Program-made: the position numbers and the translations under genes
In this document: in pieces, positions 12,451 to 25,009 of the stretch
How the letters are laid out: every line of letters starts with the position of its first letter
How positions within the stretch are numbered: the first letter of the stretch is position 1
Notes under the pieces: model-generated
The model's database searches: none
Seen by the model: the letters and a program-made list of their open reading frames with translations, nothing else
What the model was told of the DNA's origin: nothing
Assembly (NCBI GenBank): GCA_036927565.1
Contig: JAYESD010000005.1
Span: 94,962,301 to 95,026,300 of the forward strand
Source of the DNA: Tuctoria greenei
Lineage: Eukaryota; Streptophyta; Magnoliopsida; Poales; Poaceae
Direction of reading: 5' to 3'
DNA: 64,000 nucleotides

Positions 12451-14580
12451 TCAATATATCATGCCATCACATATACTGATGAACTGTTAACTGGGACTAG
12501 GAAAGTACAATCGCAATGATAAAATATTTAGTAGAGCCTGGTACATATTTATGGTTTCTACGTAAATCTATACGACTATACCTCCTATTGCTTCATTTAT
12601 ACTCATGGTACCAGCAGCGAATAATGAATCTCGGGGTTCCTGAGCATCAGATGCTGCAATATTCTATACATACGTTGCAAAGGAATTAATGTGTTCTAAA
12701 TATTTGTATTTTGATAGTAAACACATTTCTAGTTATACCAGGTGCTTATTGGCCATCATGATTTCTTGTAGATGACATGACGGTTTGGTGTCTTATTCCT
12801 AAAGTAAAGATAGTAAGTAACAGTGATAACGTCAGATAACATGACCGACGTAGATTTTAGATCGGGCGGTGTGGTTGCTATAAACTGAAAATGTTTGTTT
12901 CAAATGGAGGAATTAGAAATGAAGGAATAGGAAAAACAAACACGTATGATCCGAGAAAAAAACGAGAAAGAAAAATGTGAATAAACCGTGGGAACTGAAA
13001 ATCTTAGAAATACAACTTTGGAACACAGTAATGAGAGTACAACATTGGGAGTGGTTGATTAGATAACCATGGCTACTTTTACTACTAAATCAAGAAATTA
13101 TATAAGAGGGCATATCTTATTCGTTAATTTATTTAATCTTGATATATCAGCCCACCATCTATTTCAATTATTTACACAGCTAAGTTTAGCAGCTAACAGT
13201 TATCTCTAGAGGTTCCAAACAGGCCATAACATTACGTTGTACCACTACACATGCCAATTAATATAGCTCTATAAAAAGAAGGCATGGATCATGTAGCACT
13301 TACGTAGCACAAAACTGGAGTCTGGGATGTCGCAAGGAGTGGTCCGCGACGAAGAGGTTCGGTAAAGCCCGTCAAACTTGGTCGCCCGGCATTGTACCCA
13401 CGAGTCACCAACACCAAGAGCTCCGATGCATCACTGTGAGATCCATGGGGACAAAAAAAGTGTAAACACCATGGGAACTTAAAACATCAGAATTTCTTAG
13501 GAATATAAGTTTGGAACACAACACTTAGAGGAGAACATTTGGAGTACTGCGAGATCACCAGAAGGTCGGAGCAGCGGTGTGTCGGGAACGGAAGCCAGGG
13601 TAGTGCTGGATTAGAGGCCAGTGTTTCTTATATTTATCGTGGCTACAAGTGGGCGGGACTAGAATTTTGGACGCGCACAGAGTAAAATTTCAATTGTAAT
13701 CATTATATAGTTAATGTAATGTCGCGTCGATTCCTGCACATGGTTTTACTCTTCACCGGTGCGTCTACCTAGAGCTAGAGGGGTAGACCTCTTCGGACAG
13801 CTGCCTTGCCGTGTGACCGCTACTTGCCCTTTATCTTTGTTGCCATGGAGATGTCAAAGCAGTCATGTGGTAGTGGAACATTCCAAAAAAATACAAACAA
13901 ATATATGAATCACCAAATGTATTAGTGTGCTAATGCAAACAACATGCAAATATAGAACACCCAAGGCCACGAAAGGAGGACGACAAATCCATGGTATAAT
14001 AAAAGGTAAACGCTCAACATTCTATAACATTGATCACAATGAAATGATAACATATACAGACATATACTAGTACTACAAAAAAACATTTTCCCCTGTGATG
14101 TCTAATCTTCAGCCCGTCAATCCACAACCGCCTGTGATAGGAGTATCACAGGTAGATATGATACATCAACAATGTCATCAGATATTAGTTACAACAGATA
14201 AAATACTTTTCATGCACCTGTTGCATCAGGCGATGGACTAGTTAGCAATTTAGATGACGTAATTTCCTAACCAAGTTAATTATGCATCATGTTTGTTGTT
14301 AGTTTACTTGTAGGGATAATGTTTAACGGATTTTATTCTTTCAGCCACATGCAATATAGATGGTCCCAAGTTACGAACATAGGATATGTTTTTTGATACT
14401 GCATATATAGGACACAATGTTTATGAACATAAAGACATTTTTCATTAACATGAAAACAATACATATATTACAAACAAGTATTAGAAAAACACGTAGACAA
14501 CAAGAAAAACAAAAACTACTCCGAATACTACTCTACTCGAAGATCACCACCACCTCCGCCTCCGCTGCCACATCCGTCGC
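12451..14580. other. AT-rich filler of the CACTA element
   Basis: No coding frame of note. A pair of related segments, near 12990-13050 and 13465-13545, share the words gtttggaacacaacac and gtgggaac, suggesting an old local duplication. At 14087 a TACTACAAAAAAAC word followed by cctgtgat repeats resembles a CACTA-type end, but no partner end was found. Nothing else can be supported. Confidence 0.5.
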
Positions 14581-14616
14581 TGTTGCCGCCGCCTCCTCCT
14601 CCTCCGCTGCCGCTGC

Positions 14617-15189
14617 CTACACCTCCCTTCCCTCCTCCTCCTCCGCTGCCTCCTCCAAATACTCCGTCGCTGCCGCTACCGCCGCTGCCGCATCCTCCTC
14701 CTCCGGCACCTGAGTCCAAAGCTTTCGGGCGACGCTGTGCAGAAGATTCCGGCGGCCCTCTACCCCAGCAACCTCCGTGATCGTCTTGTGTAGGGCGTCG
14801 AGACGAGCGGCCACAGTCCTCAACCCTAAGCAGTAGTGGCCGGTGGTGTCCATGCTCGTGTGGAGGGGAAGGGTCCCAAGATCCACACGGCAACACGAGC
14901 GATCTGTAGAGTAAAATATCTCCCATGCCACTCTTTTAAGTGCTAGTGCGGTATTAATGGCGGCGAACTTGGCGTTGGTGGCCTCTTTAAGGCGCCAATT
15001 GAGTTCAACGATGCGGGCGGTGAGGAGGCTGACAATCTGCTCAACCTCAACGGGCTGAGTACGTGCGGGCGCTGCGGGTGGAGGTGGGGGCGCCACCATC
15101 AGTTGCACTGGCATTGCCGGCGATGGAAATGGAGAAGGAGGTTTGGAGGACGTCGATGGCCTAGAGCGCTTCGGCGCTAGGCTACCCAT
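14617..15189 (-). CDS. Hypothetical protein, 190 aa, probably captured gene piece
   Basis: A complete frame from ATG at 15189 to a stop at 14617. Residues 1-50 are basic and proline-rich (MGSLAPKRSRPSTSS, then APPPPPAAP). Residues about 50-80 (EQIVSLLTARIVELNWRLKEAT) are heptad-like and may form a coiled coil. Residues 80-160 contain no motif I recognise. The tail is a run of Glu and Ala arising from GGA/GGC-type triplet repeats on the other reading. A TATA-like box 127 bp upstream and a C-rich leader favour a real transcription unit. The nucleotide repeat at the 3' end encodes a Gly-rich product in another frame, so the C-terminus may be an artefact. I do not recognise the family. Confidence 0.4.
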   Translation of the reverse strand: MGSLAPKRSRPSTSSKPPSPFPSPAMPVQLMVAPPPPPAAPARTQPVEVEQIVSLLTARIVELNWRLKEATNAKFAAINTALALKRVAWEIFYSTDRSCCRVDLGTLPLHTSMDTTGHYCLGLRTVAARLDALHKTITEVAGVEGRRNLLHSVARKLWTQVPEEEDAAAAVAAATEYLEEAAEEEEGREV

Positions 15190-15315
15190 TTGTGTGGCAA
15201 TGTAGGTCCAGAGAAAGAGTGAGAGCCGAGAGGTGGTCGGCGGTGGTGGGGGGAGAAGTTTGGAGGCTAGTAGGATCTAAGGAGTGGTGCGGCGGAGAAG
15301 CAATAGGACGGTGAG

Positions 15316-15323
15316 CCTTTATA
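15316..15323 (-). promoter_or_regulatory. TATA box candidate for the 190-aa frame
   Basis: Minus strand reads CTATAAAGG, followed by a CT-rich leader (cacctctcggctctcac) before the ATG at 15189. Spacing of about 127 bp to the start is normal for a plant gene. A prediction from sequence only. Confidence 0.4.
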
Positions 15324-15399
15324 GCAGGTCGTCGTCTAAGCGCGCGTGTGGAGATGATCGGACGCTAGGAAACTGCGCTTATGAACTGGTTGGTGGTTC

Positions 15400-15720
15400 C
15401 GAGTTACTCCAAACCGTGGTTTGCATCCTCTCGCAACGGCTCGACGCGTCCCATCAGCTTCACTGGCAGATTTTTAATTTGACACTCAAAGGGCCCAGCG
15501 TATGCGGGGAAAAAATTTTGCGATTATAAAAAAATCGGGCCATACAAACCAAAGCCCATCTTCGTGACCGTGTGTCCGTGCCAGCGCGGGCTAGGTAGCG
15601 AGCAGGGGTCTAGTCCTGCATGACATCATTTTCATTTGGATTTCTAACTGCAACTATGTGCCATGGCTTAAATTATCGGTGCAAAGAGAGCTCAACTTTT
15701 CCGTGGTGGGACTAATCCTT
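15400..15720 (-). repeat. Inverted, diverged copy of the promoter-like module
   Basis: 15446-15515 is the reverse complement of the stretch around 18630-18695 (shared word gcccagcgtatgcgggg against ccccgcatactctgggc, and tcccatcagcttcactggca). 15630-15710 reverse-matches 18430-18520 (gagagctcaacttttccg against cggaaagttgagctcattg). The copy lies just outside the left edge of the satellite array and just upstream of the 190-aa frame. Confidence 0.7.
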
Positions 15721-16198
15721 CGCAACTGTTCCATATTTTATTTTCTTCTCTTTCTGTTGTCTAATAAACTATTTGCCTTATATGTGTAACATGCATGTAC
15801 GACCTTGATCCATGATCATGTTTGATGATGTTATACGTGTGTTTTCTCTTTTTGTTGAAAGATCGTCATGTTTGAGGTATGCATGTTAGTTTTGTCAAAC
15901 ATGACTGAGGCATTTCTATGTGTAACATGCATGCACCCCAAACATGATCAAGCAATACCTGTTTTCTATTTTTGATGATGGATATTGTCAGAGTTTTGAG
16001 GCCTTGTCCATGCATGCTACGGCCCAAACATGCATGATAAACGAGCCTACAACTCTAGACGATATCCAACATCATAAAGAAAAATTATGTGTATATAATT
16101 CACATCGACATGAAACATACATGATCGTGGTATGTCATGACATGTTAGTTGTCCATGCACATGCTAGACGACCCAAACATGATTATCGAGCCTCAAAC

Positions 16199-16222
16199 AA
16201 TAATATATATATATATATATTA
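16199..16222. repeat. (TA)n hairpin tract of the satellite monomer
   Basis: The tract sits between caataa and ttattg, so the whole forms a perfect self-complementary stem. The same arrangement occurs at about 17418, 19588, 21047 and 23224 in other monomers and at about 19038 and 22689 at the end of the module, with TA runs of differing lengths. Confidence 0.85.
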
Positions 16223-16519
16223 TTGTATGAATATATCTCACAACAAAAAGAGAAAATGAATACGTGTAAGCCGCACATCCTAGCATAATTGCATTATTTG
16301 TAGTGATCATGTATGATGGCCGTACATGCATGCTGGTGAAAGAGAGGTATCTCTGTCTGTTGTCTAAGGAACTATTTGTATTCTACATCTAACATGCATG
16401 TGTGACCTCGATCCACGATCACGTTTGATGATGTTATACGTGTGTCTAATATGCATGCACCCCAAACATGACCAACCAATATGTGTTTTGTCTTTTTGAT
16501 GATGGATATCATCAGAGTT

Positions 16520-19034
16520 TGAGGCCTTGTCCATGCATGCTACGCCCCTATGATGCATGATCAACGAGCCTACAACTATATACAATATCTGACATCAAAA
16601 AGAGAAATTACACGTACATAATTTACATCGACATGAAACATACATTATCGAGGTCTTTCATTCTCTGGTAGTTGTCCATGCACATTCCATACGCCCCGAA
16701 CATGATTATCGAGCCTCAACATGTGTACGCCACACATCCGAGCGTAATTGCATTATTTGTAGTGATCATGTATGATGGCCGGACATGCATGCTTGTGAAA
16801 GAGAGGTAGCGAGGTCTCCATCATGCTTGATGCATGTTTGATCACTTGTTGATGAGGAATTGTGATGTTGATTTTCTTTTTTCGTGATGACATTTCTCTT
16901 GTCTTGTAATGTTTGATGTTAATGAACTCGATGTTGTTCATCAGTTCCATATGTTATTTTATTCTCCGTCTGTTGTCTAATGAACTATTTGTGTTCTACG
17001 TCTAACATGCATGTGCAACCTCGATCCACAGTCATGGTTGATGATGTTGTACATGTGTTTTCTGTTTTTGTTGAAATATCGTCATGTTTTAGGTATGCAT
17101 GTAAGTTTTATGAAACATGACCGAGGTCTTTGCTTTGTCTAACATGCATGCATCCCAAACATGATCAATGAATACGTGTTTTATCTTTTTGCTGATGGAT
17201 TTCGTTAGAGTTTGAGGCCTTTTCCATGCATGCTACACCCCAAAGATGCTTGATCAATAAGACTACAACTCTAGACGATATCCAACATCAGAAAGAGAAA
17301 TTACACGTATATAATTCACATTGACATAAAATATACATGATCGAAGTCTTTCATGACATGTTAGTTGTCCATGCACATCTAGACGCCCAAACATGATCAT
17401 TGAGCCTCAAACAATAATATATATATATATATATATTATCGTACGAATATATCTCTCAATAAAAAGGGAAAATGAACACGTGTACGCCACACATCCGAGC
17501 ATAACTGCATTATTTGTAGTGATCATGTATGATGGTCGGACATGCATGCTTGTGGAAGAGAGGTAGCAAGGTCTCCATCATGCTTCATGCATGTTTGATA
17601 ACTTGTTGATGAGGAATTGTGATGTTGATTTTCTTTTTTTGTAATGACATTTCTCTTGTCTTGTAATGATTGATGTTAATGAACTCGATGTTGTTCGTCT
17701 GTTCCATATGTTATTTTTCTCTCTGTCTGTTGTCTAATGAACTATTTGTGTTCTACATCTAACATGCATGTGCGACCTCGATCCACAATCATGTTTGATG
17801 ATGTTGTACGTGTGTTTTCTCTTTTTGTTGAAAGATCGTCATGTTTGAGGTATGCATGTATATTTTGTCAAACATGACCAAGGTCTTTTCTATGTCTAAC
17901 ATGCATGCACCTCAAACATGATCAATGAATACGTGTTTTATCTTTTTGATGATGGATATTGTCAGAGTTTGAGGCCTTGTCCATGCATGCTACGCCCCAA
18001 AGATGCTTGATCAACTAGCCTACAACTTTGACGATGTCCAACATCAAAAAGACAAATTACATGTGTATAATTCACATTGACATAAAACAAACATGATCGA
18101 GGTCTTTCATGACATGTTAGTTGTCCATGCACGTCTAGACGCCCCAATCAAGGTCGAGCCTCAAACAATAATATAGAAGAGAAAATTAAGACGTGTACGC
18201 CATACATCCGAGCATAATTGCATTATTTGTCGTGATCATGTATGATGACAGGACATGACTGAGATAATACCAGGATTAATTCCAAGAATCGTATCCTTGT
18301 CACTTGCAATCTATGATGGTACCTGGGCCCAAGTTGTGCACTGGCCCACCTGGCATATTCCCTACGTCTGCCCCCGTGCACGGTTTCCATAACCAATTCG
18401 TGCGAGCGATTTTGACGAGGCGCGAACGATTTGCCCACCTCGGAAAGTTGAGCTCATTGCAACGAGAATATAAGGCATGACACGCCATTGCAGTTACAAA
18501 TCCGAATGAAAAAGATGTCGTACAGGACTTGGCCCCGCTCCGTTCTCCAGCGTCCGCTCGCCCGATCGATGTCGAACGGAACATGGAGGAGGCGTGTACA
18601 GGGTGGATGTTTTTTATATAAGCAGACTTTTTCCCCGCATACTCTGGGCCCTTTGCGTGTCAAATTTAAAAACTGCCAGTGAAGCTGATGGGACACATCG
18701 AGCCGTTGTGATAATGGAGAGTATGCAAACTACGATTTTTATAAGCATAAATTGTTTTTCCCCGCATAGCCTGGGGCGCCCTTTGCGTGTATATGGAACC
18801 GCCATGTATAGGAGTAGTGGTAAAGATGACACCACGTATAGGGGCATAGGGCCAGTGGTAATAACTTCCGGCCTGTTCCAGTCCTTGCAATAATAACATC
18901 GCGACTATTCAGATTTTGGTAGGAAAATAACATGACAAAACGTGAAAAGAAAAAAAAATCAAAAAACAAGAACAGAAACACAGCATCACGACTGGATTAA
19001 TCTGTTTCAACCGGTTTCTTAGTTTTCCTGCATG

Positions 19035-19078
<44 letters not shown>

Positions 19079-20148
19079 ATGACTATCTCTCTCAACAAAA
19101 AGATAAAATTAACACGTGTACGCCACACATCCGATCATAATTGCATTATTTGTTGTGATCATGTATGATGGTCGGACATGCATGCTTGTAAAAGAGAGCT
19201 AGCGAGGTCTCAATCATATTATACGTGTGTTTTCTATTGTTGCTGAAAGATCATCATGTTTGAGGTATGCATGCATGTTAGTTTTGTCAAACATGACTGA
19301 GGTCTTTTTTGTGTCTAACATGCATGCAACCCAAATGTTATCAACGAATACGTGTTTTATCCTTTTGATGATGGATATTGTCAGAGTTTGAGGCCTTGTC
19401 ATGCATGCTACGCACCAAAGATGCATGATCAACTCGCCTACAACTCTAGACGATAACGAACATCAAGAAAAATTACACGTATATAATTTACATCGACATG
19501 AAACATACATGATCGAGGTCTGTCATGACATGTTAGATGTCCATGCACATGCCAGACACCACAAACATGATCATCAAGCCTCAAACAATAATATATATAT
19601 ATATATATATATTATTGTATAAATATATCTCTCAACAAAAAGAGAAAATGAACACATGCACGCTGCACATCCGAGCATAACTGCATTATTTGTAGTGATT
19701 ATGTATGATGGCCGGACATGCATGCTTGTGAAAGAGAGGTAGCAAGGTCTCCATCATGCTTCATGCATGTTTGATCACTTGTTGATGAGGAATTGTGATG
19801 TTGATTTTCTTGTTTTGTGATGACATTTCTCTTGTCTTGCAATGTTTGATGTTAATGAACTCGATGTTTTTCATCTGTTCCATATGTTATTTTCTTCTTT
19901 GTCTGTTGTCTAAGGAACTATTTGTGTTCTTCGTCTAACATGCATGTGCGACCTCGATCCACGATCACGTTTGATGATGTTATACGTGTGTTTTCTCTTT
20001 TTTTTTGAAAGATCGTCATGTTTGAGGTATGCATGTTAGTTTTGTGAAACATGGCCGAGGGCTTTTCTATATCTAAAATGCATGCATCCCAAATATGACG
20101 AATCAATACGTGTTTTGTCTTTTTGATGATGGATATCGTCAGAGTTTG
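16520..20148. repeat. Higher-order repeat unit 1
   Basis: Four monomers plus one module, anchored on the marker word. Compared with unit 2, the order of monomers, the position of the module and individual monomer variants (for example gaggccttttcc against gaggccttgtcc in the second monomer) correspond. That shows duplication of the whole block rather than of single monomers. Confidence 0.85.
18261..19037 (+). repeat. Promoter-like module, copy 1
   Basis: GC-richer 0.78-kb insert within the array, starting gagataataccaggatt. It carries a TATATAAG word at about 18615 preceded by GC-rich sequence with cgatcgatgtcgaacgg. It then holds two copies of a phrase built on ccccgcata, a variable middle and ccctttgcgtgt (about 18635 and 18760), and finally an A-rich tract. 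The layout looks like a plant promoter with leader, but no long frame follows. Frames of 60-100 codons run through it on both strands and are not conserved enough to call genes. Confidence 0.7.
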
Positions 20149-21048
20149 AGGCCTTGTCGATGCATGCTACACCCCTATGATGCATGATCAACGAGCCTAC
20201 AACTATAGACAATATTTGACATCAAAAAGAGAAATTACACGAATATAATTGACATCGACATGAAACATACATTATCGAGGTCTTTCATTCTCTGGTAGTT
20301 GTCCATGCACATGCTATACGCCCCGAACATGATTATGAGCCTCAACACGTGTACGCCACACATCCGAGCGTAATTGCATTATTTGTAGTGATCATGTATG
20401 ATGGACGGACGTGCATGCTTGCAAAAGAGAGTTAGCGAGGTCTCCATCATGCTTCATGCATGTTTGATCACTTGTTGATGAGGAATTGTGATGTTGATTT
20501 TCTTTTTTCATGATGATATTTCTCTTGTCTTGTAATGTTTGATGTTAATGAACTCGATGTTGTTCATAAGTTTGATATGTTATTTTCTTCTCTGTCTGTT
20601 GTCTAATGAACTATTTGTGTTCTACGTCTAACATGTATGTGCGACGTCGATCTACAATCATGGTTGATGATGTTGTACGTGCGTTTTCTCTTTTTGCTGA
20701 AAGGTCGTCATGTTTTAGGTATGCATGTAAGTTTTATCAAACGTGACCGAGGTCTTTTCTTTGTCTAACATGCATGCATCCCAAACATGATCAATGAATA
20801 CGTGTTTTATCTTTTTGATGATGGATATCGTTAGAGTTTGAGGCCTTGTCCATGCATGCTACAACCCAAAGATGCTTGATGAGCAAGACTACAACTGTAG
20901 ACGATATCCAACATCAAAAAGAGAAATAACACATATATAGTTCACATTGACATAAAAGATACATGATCGAGGTCTTTCATGACATGTTAGTTGTCCATGC
21001 ACGTCTAGACGGCCCAAACATTATCATCGAGACTCAAACAATAACATA

Positions 21049-21094
<46 letters not shown>

Positions 21095-23779
21095 CGTACG
21101 AATATATCTCTCAATAAAAAGGGAAAATGAACACATGTACGCCACACATACGAGCATAACTGCATTATTTGTAGTGATCATGTATGATGGCCGGACATGC
21201 ATGCTTGTGAAAGAGAGGTAGCGAGGTCTCAATCATGCTTCATGCATGTTTGATAACTTTTTGATGAGGAATTGTGATGTTGATTTTCTTTTTTTGTGAT
21301 GACATTTCTCTTGTCTTGTAATGATTGATGTTAATGAACTCGATGTTGTTCGTCTGTTCCATATATTATTTTTCTCTCTCTCTGTTTTCTAATGAAATAT
21401 TTGTGTTCTACATCTAACATGCATGTGCGACCTCGATCCACAATCATGTTTGATGATGTTATACGTGTGTTTTCTCTTTTTGTTGAAAGATCGTCATGTT
21501 TGAGGTATGCATGTATATTTTGTCAAACATGACCAAGGTCTTTTCTATGTCTAACATGCATGCACCTCAAACATGATCAATGAATATGTGTTTTATTTTT
21601 TTGATGATGGATATTGTCAGAGTTTGAGGCCTTGTCCATGCATGCTACGCCCCAAAGATGCTTGATCAACTAGCCTACAACTTTGACGATGTCCAACATC
21701 AAAAAGAGAAATTACATGTGTATAATTCACATTGACATAAAACATACATGATCAAGGTCTTTCATGACATGTTAGTTGTCCATGCACGTCTAGACGCCCC
21801 AAACATGATCGAGCCTCAAACAATAATATAGAAGAGAAAATTAAGACGTGTATGCCACACATCCGAGCATAATTGCATTATTTGTCGTGATCATGTATGA
21901 TGACATGACATGACTGAGATAATACCAAGATTAATTCCAAGAATCGTATCCTTGTCACTTGCAATCTATGATGGTACCTGGGCCCAAGTTGTGCACTGGC
22001 CCACTTGGCATATTCCCTACGTCTGCCCCCGTGCACCGTTTCCATAACCAATTCTGCGAGTGATTTTGACGAGGCGCGAACGATTTGCCCACCTCGGAAA
22101 GTTGAGCTCATTGCAACGAGAATATAAGGCATGACACGCCATTGCAGTTACAAATCCGAATGAAAAAGATGTCGCACAGGACTTGGCCCCGCTCCGTTCT
22201 CCAGCGTCCGCTCGCCCGATCGATGTCGAACGGAACATGGAGGAGGCGTGTACAGGGTGGATGTTTTTTATATAAGCAGACTTTTTCCCCGCATACTCTG
22301 GGCCCTTTGCATGTCAAATTTAAAAACTACCAGTGAAGCTGATGGGACGCATCGAGCCATTGCGATAATGGAGAGTATGCAAACTGTGATTTTTATAAGC
22401 ATAAATTGTTTTTCCCCGCATAGCCTGGGGCGCCCTTTGCGTGTATATGGAATTGCCATGTATAGGAGTAGTGGTAAAGATGACACCGCGTATAGGGGCA
22501 TAGGGCCAGTGGTAATAACTTCCGGCCTATTCCAGTCCTTGCAATAATAACATCGCGACTGTTCAGATTTTGGTAGGAAAATAACATGACAAAACGTGAA
22601 AAGAAAAAAATCAAAAAACAAGAACAGAAACACAGCATCACGACTGGATTAATCTGTATCAATCGGTTTCTTATTTTTCCCGCATGTTATATATATATAT
22701 ATATATTATTGTATGATTATCTCTCTCAACAAAAAGAGATAATTAACACGTGTACGCCACACATCCGATCATAATTGCATTATTTGTTGTGATCATGTAT
22801 GATGGTCGGACATGCATGCTTGTAAAAGAGAGCTAGCGAGGTCTCGATCATATTATACTTGTGTTTTCTCTTGTTGTAGAAAGATCATAATGTTTGAGGT
22901 ATGCATGCATGTTAGTTTTGTCAAACATGACCGAGGTCTTTTCTGTGTCTAACATGCATGCACCCCAAATGTTATCAACGAATACATGTTTTATCCTTTT
23001 GATGATGGATATTGTCAGAGTTTGAGGCCTTGTCATGCATTCTATGCACTAAAGATGCATGATCAACTAGCCTACAACTCTAGACGATATCGAACATCAA
23101 AAAGAAAAATTACACGTATATAATTCACATCGACGTGAAACATACATGATCAAGGTCTGTCATGACATGTTAATTGTCCATGCACATACTAGACGTCACA
23201 AACATGATCATCAAGCCTCAAACAATAATATATATATATATATATATTATTGTATAAATATATCTCTCAACAAAAAGAGAAAATGAACACGTGTACGCCA
23301 CACATTCGAGCATAATTGCATTATTTGTAGTGATCATGTATGATGGCCGAACATGCATGCTTGTGAAAGAGCGGTAGTGTGGTCTCCAAGCATGTTTGAT
23401 CACTTGTTAATGAGGAATTTTGATGTTGATTTTCTTGTTTCGTGATGAAATTTCTCTTGTCTTGTAATGTTTAATGTTAATGAACTCAATGTTGTTCGTC
23501 TGTTCTGTATGTTATTTTCTTCTCTGTCCGTCTTCTATGGAACTATTTGTGTTCTACGTCTAACATGCATGTGCAACCTCGATCCACGATCATATTTGAT
23601 GATGTTATACGTGTGTTTTCTCTTTTTGATGAAAGATCGTGATGTTTGAGGTATGCATGTTAGTTTTGTCAAACATCACCGAGCACTTTTCTATGTCTAG
23701 CATGCATTTACCCCAAACATGATCAACCAATACGTACATGTTTTGTCTTTTTGATGATGGACATCGTCAGAGTTTGAGG
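20149..23779. repeat. Higher-order repeat unit 2
   Basis: Second copy of the 3.63-kb block. A third, partial unit follows: one monomer from 23780, a small insertion at about 24057-24189, then a shortened module at 24208-24735. Confidence 0.85.
21916..22688 (+). repeat. Promoter-like module, copy 2
   Basis: Nearly identical to copy 1 at an offset of 3655 bp, including the TATATAAG word (about 22270) and both ccccgcata phrases. Only scattered substitutions and a 1-3 bp length change in the A-run are visible by eye. Confidence 0.85.
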
Positions 23780-24056
23780 CCTTGTGCATGCATGCTACGC
23801 CCCAACGATTCATGATCAACGAGCCTACAACTCTAGACGATATCAAAATCAAAAATAGAAATTACGCATCGTATATAATTCACATCGACATGAAACATAC
23901 ATGATCGAGGTCTTTCATACTCTGTTAGTTGGTCACGCACATGTTAAACGCCCCAAACATGATCATCAAACCTCAATCGATAATATATAAGAGAAAATTA
24001 AGGCGTGTACGACACACATCCGAGCGTAATTGCATTTTTTGTCGTGATGATCATGT

Positions 24057-24189
24057 AAAGCTTTGTTTGGGTAACTTCAATCCACTTGTATTGGAGCGGA
24101 TTGAAGTGGAAAATGAACTAATTTTTATCTCAATACACTCCAATCCACTTAGATGGAAATGGATCCACTCCTATCCAAATGATGTCATA
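24057..24189. mobile_element. MITE-like insertion in the third array unit
   Basis: The array sequence expected here (gatcatgtatgatgg) is interrupted for about 133 bp by sequence with internal inverted words, ttggagcggattgaagtgg against ccactccaatccactt type segments. The size and self-complementarity suit a MITE, but the exact termini and target duplication are unclear. Confidence 0.45.
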
Positions 24190-24207
24190 CGATGGCTGGA
24201 CATGACT

Positions 24208-24735
24208 GAGATAAGGCCAGGATGAATTCCAAGAATCGTATCCTCATCAATTGCAATCTATGTTGGTACCTGGGTCCAGGTTGTGCACTGGTCACCTGGC
24301 ATATTCTCTACGTCTGCCCCCTCACGCGGTGTTCGTAACAAATTCGTGCGAGCGATTTTGAAAAGGTGTGAACGATTTGTCCGACCTCAGAAAGTTGAGA
24401 TTGTTGCAACGAGAATATAAGGCAACGCGCGCTATTGTAGTTACAGATCCAATTGAAAAAAGATGTCATACAAGACTTGGCCCCGCTCCATTGGACAGCG
24501 TCCGCTCGCCCCGTCGCTATCGAACGGAATGTGGAGGAGGCGTGTACGGGCCGAATGTTCTTTATATAAGCCCTAGGCCCTTTCCGTGTCAAAATAAAAA
24601 GCTGCCAATGAAGCCGATGGGACACATCAAGCTGTTGCGATAACTGAAAGGGATGCAAACCTTGGTTTTTTATAAGCATAAATTGTTTTTTCCCGCATAC
24701 GTTGGGCCCTTTGCGTGTCAAATTAAAAACTTCTC
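24208..24735 (+). repeat. Promoter-like module, copy 3, shortened and diverged
   Basis: Begins gagataaggccaggatg, keeps the TATATAAGCCC word at about 24560 and one full ccgcata...ccctttgcgtgt phrase, but lacks the terminal part found in copies 1 and 2. It is clearly more diverged than those two. Confidence 0.75.
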
Positions 24736-24837
24736 CTTTTATCGAAAAACATCTCCTTTAATGATGCCAAAATTTTCCCCTTTAACCCACTTCGTCGTAA
24801 ATCGAATTGTGTGACCCTCCACACTGGGGGCCTCTAG

Positions 24838-24935
24838 AGTGGAGACAATGCACTCCAGAAAAGAAAAGAAAAGAAAAGTGGAGACAATAAACTCTAGAAA
24901 ATAAAAGAAAGTACGAGAAAAATGTTAGAAAAAAA
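24838..24935. repeat. Purine-rich dispersed repeat, copy 1
   Basis: Words gtggagacaat, aactc(t/c)agaaaataaaagaaag and gaaaaatgttagaaaaa recur at about 28993-29060 and 29670-29735, always in the same order. It is a repeat family internal to this transposon. Confidence 0.7.
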
Positions 24936-25009
24936 TAGGTACTACATACGAGATTTAAGGTGAAAGAGTTTGGAGAACGAAACTGTAAAACAGGAAATTT
25001 ACTGACGCA

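Larger units (their letters stand above)
15720..24056. repeat. Satellite-like array with 3.63-kb higher-order repeat inside the CACTA element
   Basis: A monomer of about 0.69-0.79 kb recurs, rich in acatgcatgc. Taking the word gaggccttgtccatgcatgc as a marker, copies begin at about 15999, 16520, 17216, 17971, 19390, 20149, 20839, 21627, 23025 and 23780. Intervals run 521, 696, 755, 1419, 759, 690, 788, 1398, 755. The pattern of four intervals repeats, and every marker from 16520 has a partner 3.62-3.66 kb downstream. The long interval in each set holds a 0.78-kb GC-richer module. The array is non-coding; small frames follow the repeat phase. Confidence 0.92.

Noticed and set aside
14087..14160. 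Possible second CACTA end (TACTACAAAAAAAC with cctgtgat words)
   Set aside because: No matching opposite terminus or target duplication found; kept only as a remark.
14528..14926. Glycine-rich frame on the minus strand, and proline-rich frame on the plus strand
   Set aside because: Both are alternative readings of the same GGA/GGC triplet repeat; the 190-aa frame has better start context and upstream sequence.
18454..18981. Overlapping 77-99 codon frames on both strands in the module, repeated at 22108-22662
   Set aside because: Conserved only because the DNA is duplicated; copy 3 breaks them and neither strand shows a protein-like pattern.
16290..23340. The word tttgtagtg in every satellite monomer, resembling a reversed CACTA terminus
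   Set aside because: It is followed by no subterminal repeats and lies at the same internal monomer position each time; no duplication or partner end.
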